Positions 28,390-37,344 of a stretch of 50,285 bases of DNA are shown in pieces. The position numbers and the translations under genes are program-made. Position 1 is the first letter of the stretch, and each line of letters opens with the position of its first letter. This stretch comes from JBBRNH01 sp038230415 (lineage in GTDB: Bacteria > Bacteroidota > Bacteroidia > Cytophagales > Spirosomataceae), in NCBI GenBank assembly GCA_038230415.1, contig JBBRNH010000036.1, forward strand, positions 1 through 50,285, read 5' to 3'. The notes beneath the pieces are model-generated. The model had not been told where the DNA came from, did no database searches, and saw only the letters and a list, made by a program, of their open reading frames with translations.

Positions 28390-30095
28390 TGTACCAACTG
28401 CTAAACCGCCCCGCCGTTGCTATCACGCTGATGCTCTTGCCAATAGCCGGGTTTTTCGTGTATTTCTTTATCCTGCGATACAACATTCCCTGGTTTGATG
28501 AATACGAGAATATCCCCTATTTTCTGCAACGGTTTCTGGCCGCCACCACCGTTCAGGAGAAATTAGACGCGCTCCTGCGGCCCAACAACGAACACCGGGT
28601 TTTGTATGCGCGGTTGGTGGTGTATGGGCAATACCTGCTGACGGGCGGGCTGAATTTTGCCAACCTGATGCTCTGGGGCAACCTCGGCTTAGTCGTGATT
28701 TTTGGGCTGCTCGTCCGCACGGCACAACGGCAGCGTTTACCGCTTGCCGCGTTGTTGCCCTTGCCGTTGTTGCTGTTCACCGCGCAAAACTACCTGCTCA
28801 CCTTCACCGCCATTTATACCCTGCAATACCTCGCCATCATCATGCTCGTGATGGCAACATTCTACGCCCTGGCCCGCCCGACGTGGCCGCGTTTCGGTCT
28901 GGCAATCGGGCTGGGTGCGCTGGCTACGTTCAGCATGGGAAACGGGCTGCTGCTCTGGCCCGCCGGAGCCGTTATGCTGTTGGTGCAACGGCGGTGGCCC
29001 GCAATAGGCGTTTGGCTGGCGGTCGGTGCGGTGAGCATCTGGGGGTATTTTTCGGGCTATCCCGTGCAGCAGGGCAATACCGAGGGCTTTGCCTACGTGC
29101 TGGCGCATCCGGGGCAAACAATGGCCGGTTTTCTGATTTTTGCGGGCAGCGTATTAGATATTTTCCCGGCCTGGGCCATCGAAAAGCGGGTCTATCTGCC
29201 GTTTGTGGGTGGGCTGGCGGTGGTTGGCCTGTTGGCAGTCTGGATTATTCGGTTGCTGTTGTGGCAGCTAAAACGTACCCGCCCGGAGCCATCATTCTTT
29301 GAGACATTTCTGCTCGGTTGCGCCCTGTTTCTGCTGGCAAATATGGGCCTGATTGCCGTGTTTCGCATCCGGTTTTACTTCGGTATCGTGCTGCACAGTT
29401 CCTACCGAACCTATTCCCTTGTGCTGTGGGCGGTGGCCTGGCTTGTGCTGGCGGGTATGCTGCCGCAAACGCGCCGGGCGGTGCTGATGCCGGTTGCCTG
29501 GAGTCTGTTTCTGACCCTGAATCTATTCACTTATTTTACTTATCTGCCCGAAGCCATTCAACGGCGGAAACACTTACAAGGGCTGACGTTCAACCAGAAG
29601 TACAGCCAAACTGGTCTCGGTGGACTGCGAAATTCGGCCCTCTCGCGCTGGATTAACGAACTCAACGCCACCATGCACCAACGCGGCTGGTATGACCTGC
29701 CCCGACCCGCCATCGCCCCCGACGAAACCCGGTTGTTAACAGAATTACCTCCGCCAGTCATTGCCAATCAGGATACAACAAACGCGGCTGACGCGCCAAA
29801 ACTGACCATTATTCAGCACCCCGATTATGTGACCATCACCAGCGACGAGCCGGGTTATTGGCTCGGCATGAACCGGGCTACCTACCTCATTTTCAGATCA
29901 CCGGCCCACACCTACCTCATGCTGGCCGAACCCAACCGGCCCACCGGCTGGCGACCGTTCTCGGCAATGCCCGGCTGGTTGGTGCCGATGCCGAAGGGTA
30001 TGGTGCAACCCGGCCAATACCGTGTTGGACTGTATAGAACCGCCCCCACCGGCAACCGAATCGAGTGGCGAAACGAGGTGGTGGTAGTGGAATAA
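28389..30095 (+). CDS. Polytopic membrane protein, possible GT-C-type transferase
   Basis: 568 residues from ATG 28389 (a GTG directly before is also in frame). About ten transmembrane helices occupy residues 1-390, with an acidic loop WFDEYENIPYF after TM1, as in GT-C glycosyltransferases; the last 180 residues are soluble and probably periplasmic. No family is recognised with certainty. Because it is coupled to a polyprenyl-phosphate sugar synthase, use of that lipid-linked sugar as donor is the natural hypothesis. Confidence 0.75.
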   Translation: MYQLLNRPAVAITLMLLPIAGFFVYFFILRYNIPWFDEYENIPYFLQRFLAATTVQEKLDALLRPNNEHRVLYARLVVYGQYLLTGGLNFANLMLWGNLGLVVIFGLLVRTAQRQRLPLAALLPLPLLLFTAQNYLLTFTAIYTLQYLAIIMLVMATFYALARPTWPRFGLAIGLGALATFSMGNGLLLWPAGAVMLLVQRRWPAIGVWLAVGAVSIWGYFSGYPVQQGNTEGFAYVLAHPGQTMAGFLIFAGSVLDIFPAWAIEKRVYLPFVGGLAVVGLLAVWIIRLLLWQLKRTRPEPSFFETFLLGCALFLLANMGLIAVFRIRFYFGIVLHSSYRTYSLVLWAVAWLVLAGMLPQTRRAVLMPVAWSLFLTLNLFTYFTYLPEAIQRRKHLQGLTFNQKYSQTGLGGLRNSALSRWINELNATMHQRGWYDLPRPAIAPDETRLLTELPPPVIANQDTTNAADAPKLTIIQHPDYVTITSDEPGYWLGMNRATYLIFRSPAHTYLMLAEPNRPTGWRPFSAMPGWLVPMPKGMVQPGQYRVGLYRTAPTGNRIEWRNEVVVVE

Positions 30096-30114
30096 TGTTG
30101 GTGAAGTCGGTAAA

Positions 30115-30276
30115 TTAAACCTGCGGCAAGCCCGGAAAATTGCAGCGAACCATGAGCGAGAAGGGTTGGTCGGCGCGAGCGGCTTTTGCCACAAACTGTT
30201 TGGCTGTCAGGATAGTATTTTCCAGAACTATCCAATCAAGGTAATCGGCTGGTCCACATTGATATAATTGAGCCAA
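30115..30276 (-). pseudogene. Possible gene remnant or small ORF, minus strand
   Basis: A 53-codon frame, TTG start, ends at TAA 30115-30117. Its translation (LDWIVLENTILTAKQFV, then QPFSLMVRCNFPGLPQV) looks like real protein with hydrophobic periodicity, but no ATG exists and a stop cuts the frame a few codons upstream. It is best read as the tail of a gene whose front was lost, possibly when the HipA-like pair arrived. The rest of the 30096-30322 gap shows nothing else. Confidence 0.35.
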
Positions 30277-30322
30277 GTTCTGGCAAAATGATTACTTTAC
30301 GGCTTCTCAAACTTATTGACTA

Positions 30323-31165
30323 TTGATTTCTTTACAAACTGTCCGTGCTGAGCTTATTATCAATGAACTGACCACCGAAGGTAGTAGACCGTTGCAAGTA
30401 CTGGCCGACAATGGTGAAATTTACGCAGCGAAGACAACCACATCGGTCGTTCCCTGTGTTGAGGTCATTAATGAAATACTCTGTGGCTATCTGGCGCAAT
30501 GCTGGGGTTTGGCCATACCACCGTTCGCGCTGATCAACATAAGCCGATCAGTCGCTGACTCTTATGAAAGCAGAAGAGGACCGTTATCGGCTCGCTACGC
30601 AACATGCGCCTTCGGTAGTCATGTTTTCTTTGGGTCACAGTGGGTTCAGAACCTGGTAGAAGTGGATGATTATTTTGCAGGTCCTCACCATCCCGCTCAA
30701 ATGCAACTTTTCCACGCGCCAACAGACCTGCTTAAAATCGGCGTTTTTGATTTATGGGTAGGCAATTTTGACCGCAAGCCCGACAATCCCAATGTTTTAC
30801 TCAGCAGCCGGACTGATGAACGGTTTGATTTTTGCCCCATTGACCATACAGCCGCTTTTGCGTACCTGTCTAACCATCGTGAGGTTCGTGATGCCCTGTT
30901 TGCCCGTGACCCCGAAAAGTGTATCTTATCGCATCGTTTCGTGCGGGCAATTGCTAAATTTACGCCCCCGGAACGAATCAGCGGCCTACGCAACGACATA
31001 CTGAGTGGCATGACAATTGCGCTGGATAACATGGATTTCATTTTTTCGCAAGTACCGTCGGCTTGGGGATTGAGCCAAAAAGCAAAAAAGCATCTTAAAC
31101 AGTTCTTTGCGGATACCGTTCGTAATGAACGAATTGCATCATCTTACCTGAATTACCTGCACTAA
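30323..31165 (+). CDS. HipA-like kinase (HipA_2 type), copy 1
   Basis: 280 residues. The start is a TTG: the resulting N-terminus (ISLQTVRAELIINEL) lines up with that of the second HipA-like protein at 42251-43030. Kinase landmarks: likely ATP lysine K37 (IYAAKTTT), catalytic-loop-like NFDRKPDNPN (148-157) and metal-binding IDHT (D174). HipA kinases phosphorylate targets such as GltX and arrest translation; the HipA_2 group is only loosely related and I know no described target. The partner gene begins one base after the stop. No HipB-like HTH gene is nearby. Codon use seems more AT-rich than neighbours, hinting at acquisition. Confidence 0.75.
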   Translation: MISLQTVRAELIINELTTEGSRPLQVLADNGEIYAAKTTTSVVPCVEVINEILCGYLAQCWGLAIPPFALINISRSVADSYESRRGPLSARYATCAFGSHVFFGSQWVQNLVEVDDYFAGPHHPAQMQLFHAPTDLLKIGVFDLWVGNFDRKPDNPNVLLSSRTDERFDFCPIDHTAAFAYLSNHREVRDALFARDPEKCILSHRFVRAIAKFTPPERISGLRNDILSGMTIALDNMDFIFSQVPSAWGLSQKAKKHLKQFFADTVRNERIASSYLNYLH

Positions 31166-31166
31166 C

Positions 31167-32081
31167 ATGGCCGGCTACTATAGCATCCTGCGGTTTGTCA
31201 ACAATCCCCTGAGCGACGAGAGTATCGCGCTGGGATTAGTGATGCTGGCCGATGATTCAGAGCAGCCACCGGGTCAGGTGCGGGGTGAAAAATCAGCACA
31301 GGCTTTATTTCGATTATCAGAGACAAAAGTCGAGTTTGCCAAAAAACTGAACCCGATTTCGGCCAAACTCTTAACTTTTTCGCTGGCTCAGCTACACCAG
31401 TTTTTCAAGCGGGACCTGGCCGATCAATCCTATCAACTCCTGACCTTTCCGGTACTGGTGCAACAGGCGTTTATCGAACGGCTTTCTAAGTACAACAACG
31501 GGCTTTTGCAGTTTACGAAGCCAACCCGTATCGAGTCAGACCAACTCACCACCGCGTTTGACCGCTATTTTAATCGGTTTATCGAATCGAACATTCCGAT
31601 CAGAGTTAATGCGGATAATCAAACGGTTAATCGGTTAAAGCAGCGTATGCAACGCGATTTTTATGAGCCACTGCGCGGTACTATTGACGTTGATTATATC
31701 CTTCGCAAAAGACAGCTACCCGCACTCTATTTCGACTATCATTTAGACGGTATCGGTGTTAACGGAGCCATGTATGCCGTTAAAGCTATCGACTTAAACG
31801 CCAATCATCACCTTGATACAATTCAGCGGGAATTAAGTGAGTTTGAGAGCGTTATTGACCGACTGAACCGATTTGCCCAATTGCATAAAATGGTGGGACA
31901 GCCAGTCTATTATCTCGTTGTTGATCCATACGAAGGCGATAACAAAGACCGGAAGGAATTATACGATATTCTCCAATCGACCCCACAATTTACGCTAACA
32001 ACGTCGGCCAAATTAGGGGATATTGCAGCGCGTTTACGACAGAAAAAGGTAGGTAAATTTTCAGAGAAGCTTGTTGAGTGA
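31167..32081 (+). CDS. DUF3037-like partner of the HipA-like kinase, copy 1
   Basis: 304 residues; it starts one base after the kinase stop. The opening YYSILRFVNNPLSDESIALG matches the pattern of DUF3037 proteins (compare YAVIRVVPHVEREEFMNVG of the second copy), but this protein is more than twice as long, with an extra helical, charged C-terminal region of about 200 residues (for example FERLSKYNNG, DYILRKRQLPALYFDYHLDG). Function unknown; as a constant partner of HipA_2-like kinases it may be substrate, inhibitor or effector. More AT-rich than flanking genes. Confidence 0.65.
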   Translation: MAGYYSILRFVNNPLSDESIALGLVMLADDSEQPPGQVRGEKSAQALFRLSETKVEFAKKLNPISAKLLTFSLAQLHQFFKRDLADQSYQLLTFPVLVQQAFIERLSKYNNGLLQFTKPTRIESDQLTTAFDRYFNRFIESNIPIRVNADNQTVNRLKQRMQRDFYEPLRGTIDVDYILRKRQLPALYFDYHLDGIGVNGAMYAVKAIDLNANHHLDTIQRELSEFESVIDRLNRFAQLHKMVGQPVYYLVVDPYEGDNKDRKELYDILQSTPQFTLTTSAKLGDIAARLRQKKVGKFSEKLVE

Positions 32082-32192
32082 TGAACCGTAATCAACACAA
32101 ACAGCCGGTTCAAACGACAAGAACTAACTGACTATGCCCGGTCAGCGAGGCCGCAGCAGAATAAGAAAACAAAGTGAGTGATCTGGCGCAGT

Positions 32193-32369
32193 TCAGGGAA
32201 AGTGGCTCGTACCGTAATATCGGCGCGGGCCAGAAAACAGAGTATTATCAAGGTACGTTAGCCCAACCGTCAATATCACTAAGCTGACCACGAAAATGCC
32301 GACATAGACAAGGCCGTGTTTCCAGACCATAACGACCTGAATAACAATGAAAATCAGCACAACCACCAC
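32193..32369 (-). CDS. Possible small membrane protein
   Basis: A 58-codon frame from GTG 32369, preceded by a TAG. It encodes a valine/isoleucine-rich helix (VVVLIFIVIQVVMVWKHG), a second hydrophobic run (VYVGIFVVSLVILTVGLTYL) and a short polar tail. Start is non-ATG and no homology is recognised. In the 32082-32489 gap there is otherwise only a 9-bp inverted pair (32396-32404 with 32485-32493) that overlaps the ABC gene's stop. Confidence 0.35.
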   Translation of the reverse strand: MVVVLIFIVIQVVMVWKHGLVYVGIFVVSLVILTVGLTYLDNTLFSGPRRYYGTSHFP

Positions 32370-32489
32370 TACTACTAATACCTAAAGCGGATTGAGTAAG
32401 ATGATAAGGTGATAAGGTGATTGGTGAGCAGGGCGATAAACAAACTCCACCAAAACGCCCGAATTATTGGTTGTGAATAAACGCTCATC

Positions 32490-34271
32490 TTACACTTCCT
32501 CCGTCTGTAACTGCTTGTCATACAGTTCCCGGTAGGCTCCGTCGCGGGCCAAAAGCTCGTCGTTAGTGCCTTCTTCCACAATCTCACCGTTATCGAGCAT
32601 GATGATGTAATCGGCGAGTTTGGCCGACGACACACGGTGCGAAATAATGACCGACGTGCGGTTTTCCATGATCCGTTGCAGATTGTTCAGGATGATGTTT
32701 TCGGTGTTGGTGTCCACCGCCGACAGGCAATCGTCGAGAATCAGAATCCGGGGGTCGCGGGCAATGGCGCGGGCAATACTCAACCGTTGCTTTTGCCCGC
32801 CCGACAAGGTTATGCCGCGCTCACCGATGAGCGTCTGGAAGCCTTCGGGGAAGTCAACGATGTTCTGTAACAAGTCGGCATCGCGCACGGCGGTTTCAAT
32901 CCGGCTCTGCGGCATATCGGGCTTGCCAAACCGGACGTTGTTGCTAATCGTGTCTGAAAACAGAAACACGTCCTGCGGCACGTAGCCCATCTGCCCGCGC
33001 AAACTCGCCACCGAGTAATCTTTAACCGGCTGATTATCAACTAATATTTCGCCCGATGACACGTCATACATCCGCGTCAGCAGGTTTGCCAGAGTGCTTT
33101 TGCCGGAGCCGGTCGTGCCGAGAATTGCCACCGTCTCACCCGCCTTCACCCGCATCGAGAAGTTTTTGATCGCTACAATCCCGGAATCTGGATAGACGAA
33201 CCGGACGTTTTTAAACTCGATGTCACCCTGAATGGTATGAGCCAGATTTTTGGCCGAAACGAGGTTGGTTTTCACGTTCAGAAACTCGTTAATCCGGGCC
33301 TGAGACGCGGCTGCCCGCTGAATTTGGCTCGTTGTCCAGCCCAACGCCATCACCGGCCAGGTGAGCATATTGACGTAGAGAATAAACTCGGTGATGTTGC
33401 CGGGCGTGAGCCGTCCGGCCAGAATTTCCTGCCCGCCCACAAACACCACCAGCACATTGCTCAGGCCCACCAGCACCGCCACGACCGGAAAAAACAGCGC
33501 GTCAACTTTAGTCAGGGCTAATGATTTTTCGCGGTAGATGTTGCTTTCGGTGGCAAAGCGGGCGGCAGAATTGGATTCCTGCACGAATGATTTCAGGACG
33601 CGAATCCCCGAAAAAGCCTCCTGCACAAACGTTGACAGCTTGGACAAACTCGCCTGAATTTCTTCTGACCGCTTGATAATGATGCTGTTGACAATGTAAA
33701 TAGCGACCGACAAAATCGGCAACGGCAACAGCACATACACCGACAGCCGGGCGTTGATGCTGACCATATAGCTGATTACCAGAATGAACAGCACGATGAG
33801 ATTGAGGCCATACATGATGCTCGGCCCAACGTACATCCTCACTTTGCTCACGTCTTCAGAAATCCGGGCCATCATATCGCCGGTGCTGTGTTGACGGTAA
33901 AAACTGAGCGGCAGGGTTTGGTAGTGATCGTAAATTTCGTTTTTGAGGTCATACTCAATCAGCCGCGACATCACAATGAGCGTTTGCCGCACCAAAAACA
34001 GGAAAAAACCTTTCAGCAACGCCATCACCAAAATCAGGATGCCGTAAAACAAAATGCTGAACGCAAACACGTCATACAGAGCCGATTGCAGCGTAGATTG
34101 GTCGTAGAGAAAATAAATATCAAGCGTTTCGCGCACCAAATCGAGGGCGTACCGGACGAGTTGGGCCGGAAAAATGCCGAACAAATTAGAAACCGCCGTA
34201 AAGACCGTTCCCCAGATGAGGTACCATTTGTATTTAGCGAGGTATTTATTGAGATGAGAAAGTGCTTTCAC
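32490..34271 (-). CDS. ABC exporter, MdlA/YheI-like, with degenerate Walker B
   Basis: 593 residues: a six-helix exporter domain (about 15-320) fused to an ATPase domain (about 345-590). Walker A GTTGSGKST, signature LSGGQKQR and an H-loop in ISHRVSS are present. Walker B reads LILDDCLSAVD, with aspartate where the catalytic glutamate normally is, a trait of one half of heterodimeric exporters such as YheI/YheH or MdlA/MdlB (family knowledge). The partner with intact glutamate could be the ABC protein at 37345-39120, but that is inferred. It is divergent from the TetR gene. Substrate unknown. Confidence 0.9.
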   Translation of the reverse strand: MKALSHLNKYLAKYKWYLIWGTVFTAVSNLFGIFPAQLVRYALDLVRETLDIYFLYDQSTLQSALYDVFAFSILFYGILILVMALLKGFFLFLVRQTLIVMSRLIEYDLKNEIYDHYQTLPLSFYRQHSTGDMMARISEDVSKVRMYVGPSIMYGLNLIVLFILVISYMVSINARLSVYVLLPLPILSVAIYIVNSIIIKRSEEIQASLSKLSTFVQEAFSGIRVLKSFVQESNSAARFATESNIYREKSLALTKVDALFFPVVAVLVGLSNVLVVFVGGQEILAGRLTPGNITEFILYVNMLTWPVMALGWTTSQIQRAAASQARINEFLNVKTNLVSAKNLAHTIQGDIEFKNVRFVYPDSGIVAIKNFSMRVKAGETVAILGTTGSGKSTLANLLTRMYDVSSGEILVDNQPVKDYSVASLRGQMGYVPQDVFLFSDTISNNVRFGKPDMPQSRIETAVRDADLLQNIVDFPEGFQTLIGERGITLSGGQKQRLSIARAIARDPRILILDDCLSAVDTNTENIILNNLQRIMENRTSVIISHRVSSAKLADYIIMLDNGEIVEEGTNDELLARDGAYRELYDKQLQTEEV

Positions 34272-34429
34272 AGGGAGGACTTTAACGAACGGTTCTTGGG
34301 GAAAACCGCCCCGTGTTCTGAAAAGTTGCGAATAAATCTCCCACCGCCCCTGAGCTGTGGCCTGTTAAGCTAAAACGTAATTAGTTAGGTATGGTCATTT
34401 TTGGCAGAACCGGATTCGTCGTCCATCGC

Positions 34430-34488
34430 CCCCCGGCTGTGGGTACCCGAACCAGCGGGCTTCCCGCCTGAAACGGCACAGCCGAGGG
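34430..34488. other. Candidate structured element upstream of the ABC gene
   Basis: Outer arms CGGCTGTG (34434-34441) and CACAGCCG (34477-34484), extended by CCCC/GGGG on the outside; inside are GGGTACCC and the hairpin GCGGGCTTCCCGC. This could fold as a branched hairpin on either strand. It is about 160 bases before the ABC start and upstream of the tetR promoter, so a leader of the ABC message is possible. No known riboswitch is recognised. Confidence 0.4.
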
Positions 34489-34529
34489 GTGGTGCCAAAC
34501 AAGCAACCTAAATAATTACACTATTTTTA

Positions 34530-34552
34530 TACCTTTGTGAGCAAGTACTCAC
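34530..34552 (+). promoter_or_regulatory. tetR promoter -7 box with overlapping TetR operator
   Basis: TACCTTTG (34530-34537) matches TAnnTTTG. Directly joined is GTGAGCAAGTACTCAC (34537-34552), whose reverse complement differs by only two bases from GTGAGTGATTGCTCAC at 36408. The operator covers the transcript start, so autorepression is expected. Confidence 0.7.
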
Positions 34553-34557
34553 TTTTT

Positions 34558-35109
34558 ATGAGCGACCGCAAAGAAGCCATCTTATCAACCGCCCTCCGGC
34601 TGTTTGCCGAACGGGGCTACGAAGCCACGCCCACCAGCCTGATTGCCAAAGAAGCGGGCGTGTCGGAGGGGCTGGTATTCCGGCATTTCGAGAATAAAGA
34701 GGGGCTGTTGGCCGCAGTTCTGGCCGACGGGCAAAGCCGCATCAAAACCCTGGCCGACCGTATTGAGCGCGAGACCGACCCGAAGCGCGTGCTGGCCCTG
34801 ACCATTGACCTGCCCATGACGCTCATCACCGAAGAGCGCGAGTTCTGGATGCTGCAAACGGCCCTCAAGTTCAGAAGCCAACAGGCGGTTTTACTCAAAA
34901 ACCAGATCAATTATTTTGGCAACCTGCCCAACATCATCGCGCAGGCATTCGGCGCGTTGGGCTACGAAAACCCGGCCCGCGAAACTGAATTGCTGATGTT
35001 GCTTTTAGAAGGATTGGGTACGGCGTTGATGCTGGCCGACGAGACCACGAACGGGGCCGCAACGGTGCAGTTTATCAAATCGAAATACGAAATTATAGAA
35101 CGCAGATGA
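34558..35109 (+). CDS. TetR/AcrR-family transcriptional regulator
   Basis: 183 residues from ATG 34558. The frame could extend back to GTG 34537, but that codon lies in the operator. Residues about 1-55 are a TetR helix-turn-helix (ILSTALRLFAERGYEATPTSLIAKEAGVSEGLVFRHFENKEGL); the rest is a helical ligand-binding domain. An operator overlaps its own promoter and a second copy precedes the SDR gene at 36433, so it probably represses itself and the SDR/ABC genes. The inducer is unknown. Confidence 0.92.
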   Translation: MSDRKEAILSTALRLFAERGYEATPTSLIAKEAGVSEGLVFRHFENKEGLLAAVLADGQSRIKTLADRIERETDPKRVLALTIDLPMTLITEEREFWMLQTALKFRSQQAVLLKNQINYFGNLPNIIAQAFGALGYENPARETELLMLLLEGLGTALMLADETTNGAATVQFIKSKYEIIERR

Positions 35110-35180
35110 CGCTTATATTGCAGATTTACGCTGATTTTTTTTATTAATCCGTGTAAATCCGCAACGTCTGCGTTATCCGC
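35099..35180. repeat. Imperfect inverted repeat at the tetR stop
   Basis: AACGCAGATGACG at the tetR end and CGTCTGCGTT near 35165 pair imperfectly, and GCAGATTTACGC pairs with GTGTAAATCCGC. The tetR stop codon lies in the left arm. The wording resembles dispersed repeats known from Bacteroidota genomes. Confidence 0.55.
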
Positions 35181-35193
35181 GTTCCACTGTTCC

Positions 35194-36390
35194 ATGAAAT
35201 CAATCCTCAAAAAACTCCTCAAAACTGCCCTCGCATGGTTTGGTTTCAGGACGCTAACGCAGGAGCAAACCGTTGATCTTCTGCGACCTTTTCAGGTGGC
35301 GGCTTTTCCGCTTCACCGGCAGTCGTTGCCCGAAGTGGCTGATGTTGCCAATGCGTCGAAAATCCTGTTTCGGCCCAACGAAGCCGTTACTTACACCAGT
35401 TACGTTTGGCAATACGCACCAAAATCACTCAAAACCAGTGTATTGCGCTCTGGAAATCTGCACACCAATGGCGTTGTTCTCTGCACCGATTTCAACACGC
35501 AGGATGCCGTAAGAGACCTTGTTCGGCCCAAACCGCGCCGGAAAATTCACCACGCAGAAACCCTCGTGGCCCCGTTTGGGCATTATCAGGATGGTTTCGC
35601 CTTTGTGGGGTATTACGATTTTATGATGCTCGTGGCCGCTAAACTGAGCCTGATAAAAGAAGCGAATCCGGGCAACGCGTCGCCGGGATTCGATTTTGCC
35701 GAAGTCACGATTTCATACCCGCTTTTCGGCACCACCTACGAGCAGGAATTTCTGGCGCACCTCGGCTTCAAACCCGAACACATTCTTGACAGCCGACACT
35801 ATGATGTTCGTGCTAAAACCTATTTATTGAGCAACAACGGCGACTGGTCTTACCCGAATAAGGCGAACCTGATGGCCCTCCGGCAACAACGATTACGCTT
35901 GGTTGACAACCCCGACGGGCCACACAGCGAGCGGATTTACATCAGCCGCGCCGGACGGCGACGGGTGCTGAACGAAGATGAATTGATAGCCATGTTGTTG
36001 CGATACGATTTCCAGATTATCGAAGACAAACCCCGCACCATAGCCGAGCAAGCCGCGCTTTATAACCGGGCTTCGATCATCATGGGGCCGCACGGTGCAT
36101 CGTTTGCCAACCTCGTTTGCTGCCAGCCCGGAGCGCATTTGTTTGAGTTATTTGCGCCGGGGTATATTCCGAATTTCTTTCTGTACCTGGCTCAATTGAT
36201 GGGTATGAGTTATTCGGGCTACGTTCCCGGCCCCATCACATACTCACCAAACTGGATAACGGCAGAAAATCAAGCCGAGAACATAACCGTGTCGGTGGCT
36301 GACATTGAACGGAGTTTGAACCTGATAGTAGCCCCAACCGACTTACCCCCAACCAGCCCATACCGGCACGGGCCGGTACGAGACAACTAA
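35194..36390 (+). CDS. Glycosyltransferase family 61
   Basis: 398 residues. The C-terminal half carries the GT61 (DUF563) signature: SERIYISRAGRRRVLNEDEL, then IIEDKPRTIAEQAALYNRA and MGPHGASFANLVCCQPGAHL, the conserved glycine/histidine loop thought to bind the nucleotide sugar. GT61 enzymes transfer xylose, arabinose, GlcNAc or similar sugars; the substrate here is unknown. No signal peptide, probably cytoplasmic. It follows tetR after an inverted repeat and precedes the second TetR operator, so it may not be under the same control as the SDR gene. Confidence 0.85.
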   Translation: MKSILKKLLKTALAWFGFRTLTQEQTVDLLRPFQVAAFPLHRQSLPEVADVANASKILFRPNEAVTYTSYVWQYAPKSLKTSVLRSGNLHTNGVVLCTDFNTQDAVRDLVRPKPRRKIHHAETLVAPFGHYQDGFAFVGYYDFMMLVAAKLSLIKEANPGNASPGFDFAEVTISYPLFGTTYEQEFLAHLGFKPEHILDSRHYDVRAKTYLLSNNGDWSYPNKANLMALRQQRLRLVDNPDGPHSERIYISRAGRRRVLNEDELIAMLLRYDFQIIEDKPRTIAEQAALYNRASIIMGPHGASFANLVCCQPGAHLFELFAPGYIPNFFLYLAQLMGMSYSGYVPGPITYSPNWITAENQAENITVSVADIERSLNLIVAPTDLPPTSPYRHGPVRDN

Positions 36391-36407
36391 TTTTTTTCAC
36401 CAAAACA

Positions 36408-36423
36408 GTGAGTGATTGCTCAC
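36408..36423. promoter_or_regulatory. Second TetR-type operator, upstream of the SDR gene
   Basis: GTGAGTGATTGCTCAC, with GTGAG/CTCAC arms; 14 of 16 bases match the reverse complement of the site at 34537. It lies 10 bases before ATG 36433. Confidence 0.65.
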
Positions 36424-36432
36424 AATGAAACC

Positions 36433-37302
36433 ATGAATACCAACCAGATTATCCTGCTCACCGGAGCCTCAACCGGCATTGGCCGCGCCACCGCCCTGCA
36501 TTTAGACCAACTCGGCTACACCGTTTTTGCCGGTGTCCGACGCGAAGAGGACGGAGCCGCCCTGACCCAAACCGCGTCTGAGCGGCTGAAACCCATTATT
36601 TTGGACGTTACTAACCCGGCCCACATCGCCAATGCGGTGGCAGTGGTGGGTGCCGCCTGTGGCGATGCGGGACTACTGGCATTGGTCAACAACGCGGGCT
36701 ACAACTACATCTCGCCGGTTGAATATACCGACGAAACCAAAGCCCGGCAGATGATGGAGGTCAACTTTTTTGGCCTGTACAAAATGAGTCAGGCATTTAT
36801 CCCGATGCTGCGGCAATATGCCAAACAGAGTGGTAGCCGGGCCAAACTCATTAACATCGGCTCCATTGGCTCCATCGTTGGCTTACCCTGGGAGCCGTTT
36901 TACCACGCCAGCAAGTTTGCCGTACTGGGTCTCACCGAAAGCCTGCGCTACGAGCTTCAGGCCCAGCGGATTTCGGCGGTGGCGGTGTTGCCGGGCGGCA
37001 TCAAAACCGATTTTATGCCCAAAACCGATGCCAGCCTTGCCGAAGCCATTGCCGCCATGCCCGCCGAAGGAAAGCAACTGTACAGCGCAGGACTAACCAA
37101 GTACAAAGCTCTGATTCCGATGGCCGATAAGTTTGGCTCCGAACCCGAAAAAGTTGCCAAACGCATTGCCGATGTGGTGAAGGCAAACAATCCGGGAATG
37201 CAGTATTTAGTTGGGCCAGACGCAAAGTTGCTCTTTGGCATTGCCCGAATCCTGCCCATTTCGTGGCGACACGCCCTGCTGCGGGGACAATTTGGCGCGT
37301 AA
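36433..37302 (+). CDS. SDR-family oxidoreductase
   Basis: 289 residues from ATG 36433; the frame also opens at GTG 36412 inside the operator, judged wrong. Classical short-chain dehydrogenase: cofactor motif TGASTGIG near residue 10, NNAG near 93, catalytic serine in GSIGSIVG and the YHASK active-site motif near residue 157. It reduces or oxidises a carbonyl/alcohol with NAD(P); the C-terminal half resembles retinol/steroid-type SDRs. Placed behind a TetR operator and 42 bases before an ABC exporter, consistent with a small stress or detoxification unit. Confidence 0.92.
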   Translation: MNTNQIILLTGASTGIGRATALHLDQLGYTVFAGVRREEDGAALTQTASERLKPIILDVTNPAHIANAVAVVGAACGDAGLLALVNNAGYNYISPVEYTDETKARQMMEVNFFGLYKMSQAFIPMLRQYAKQSGSRAKLINIGSIGSIVGLPWEPFYHASKFAVLGLTESLRYELQAQRISAVAVLPGGIKTDFMPKTDASLAEAIAAMPAEGKQLYSAGLTKYKALIPMADKFGSEPEKVAKRIADVVKANNPGMQYLVGPDAKLLFGIARILPISWRHALLRGQFGA

Positions 37303-37344
37303 CACGGTTGAAAGACAAACTACCGGCTCCGCGCCGATTTCTCG

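Noticed and set aside
30323..32081. Classical HipBA toxin-antitoxin locus
   Set aside because: There is no HTH HipB gene and the kinase lacks normal HipA domain order; the DUF3037 partner makes it a different type of pair.
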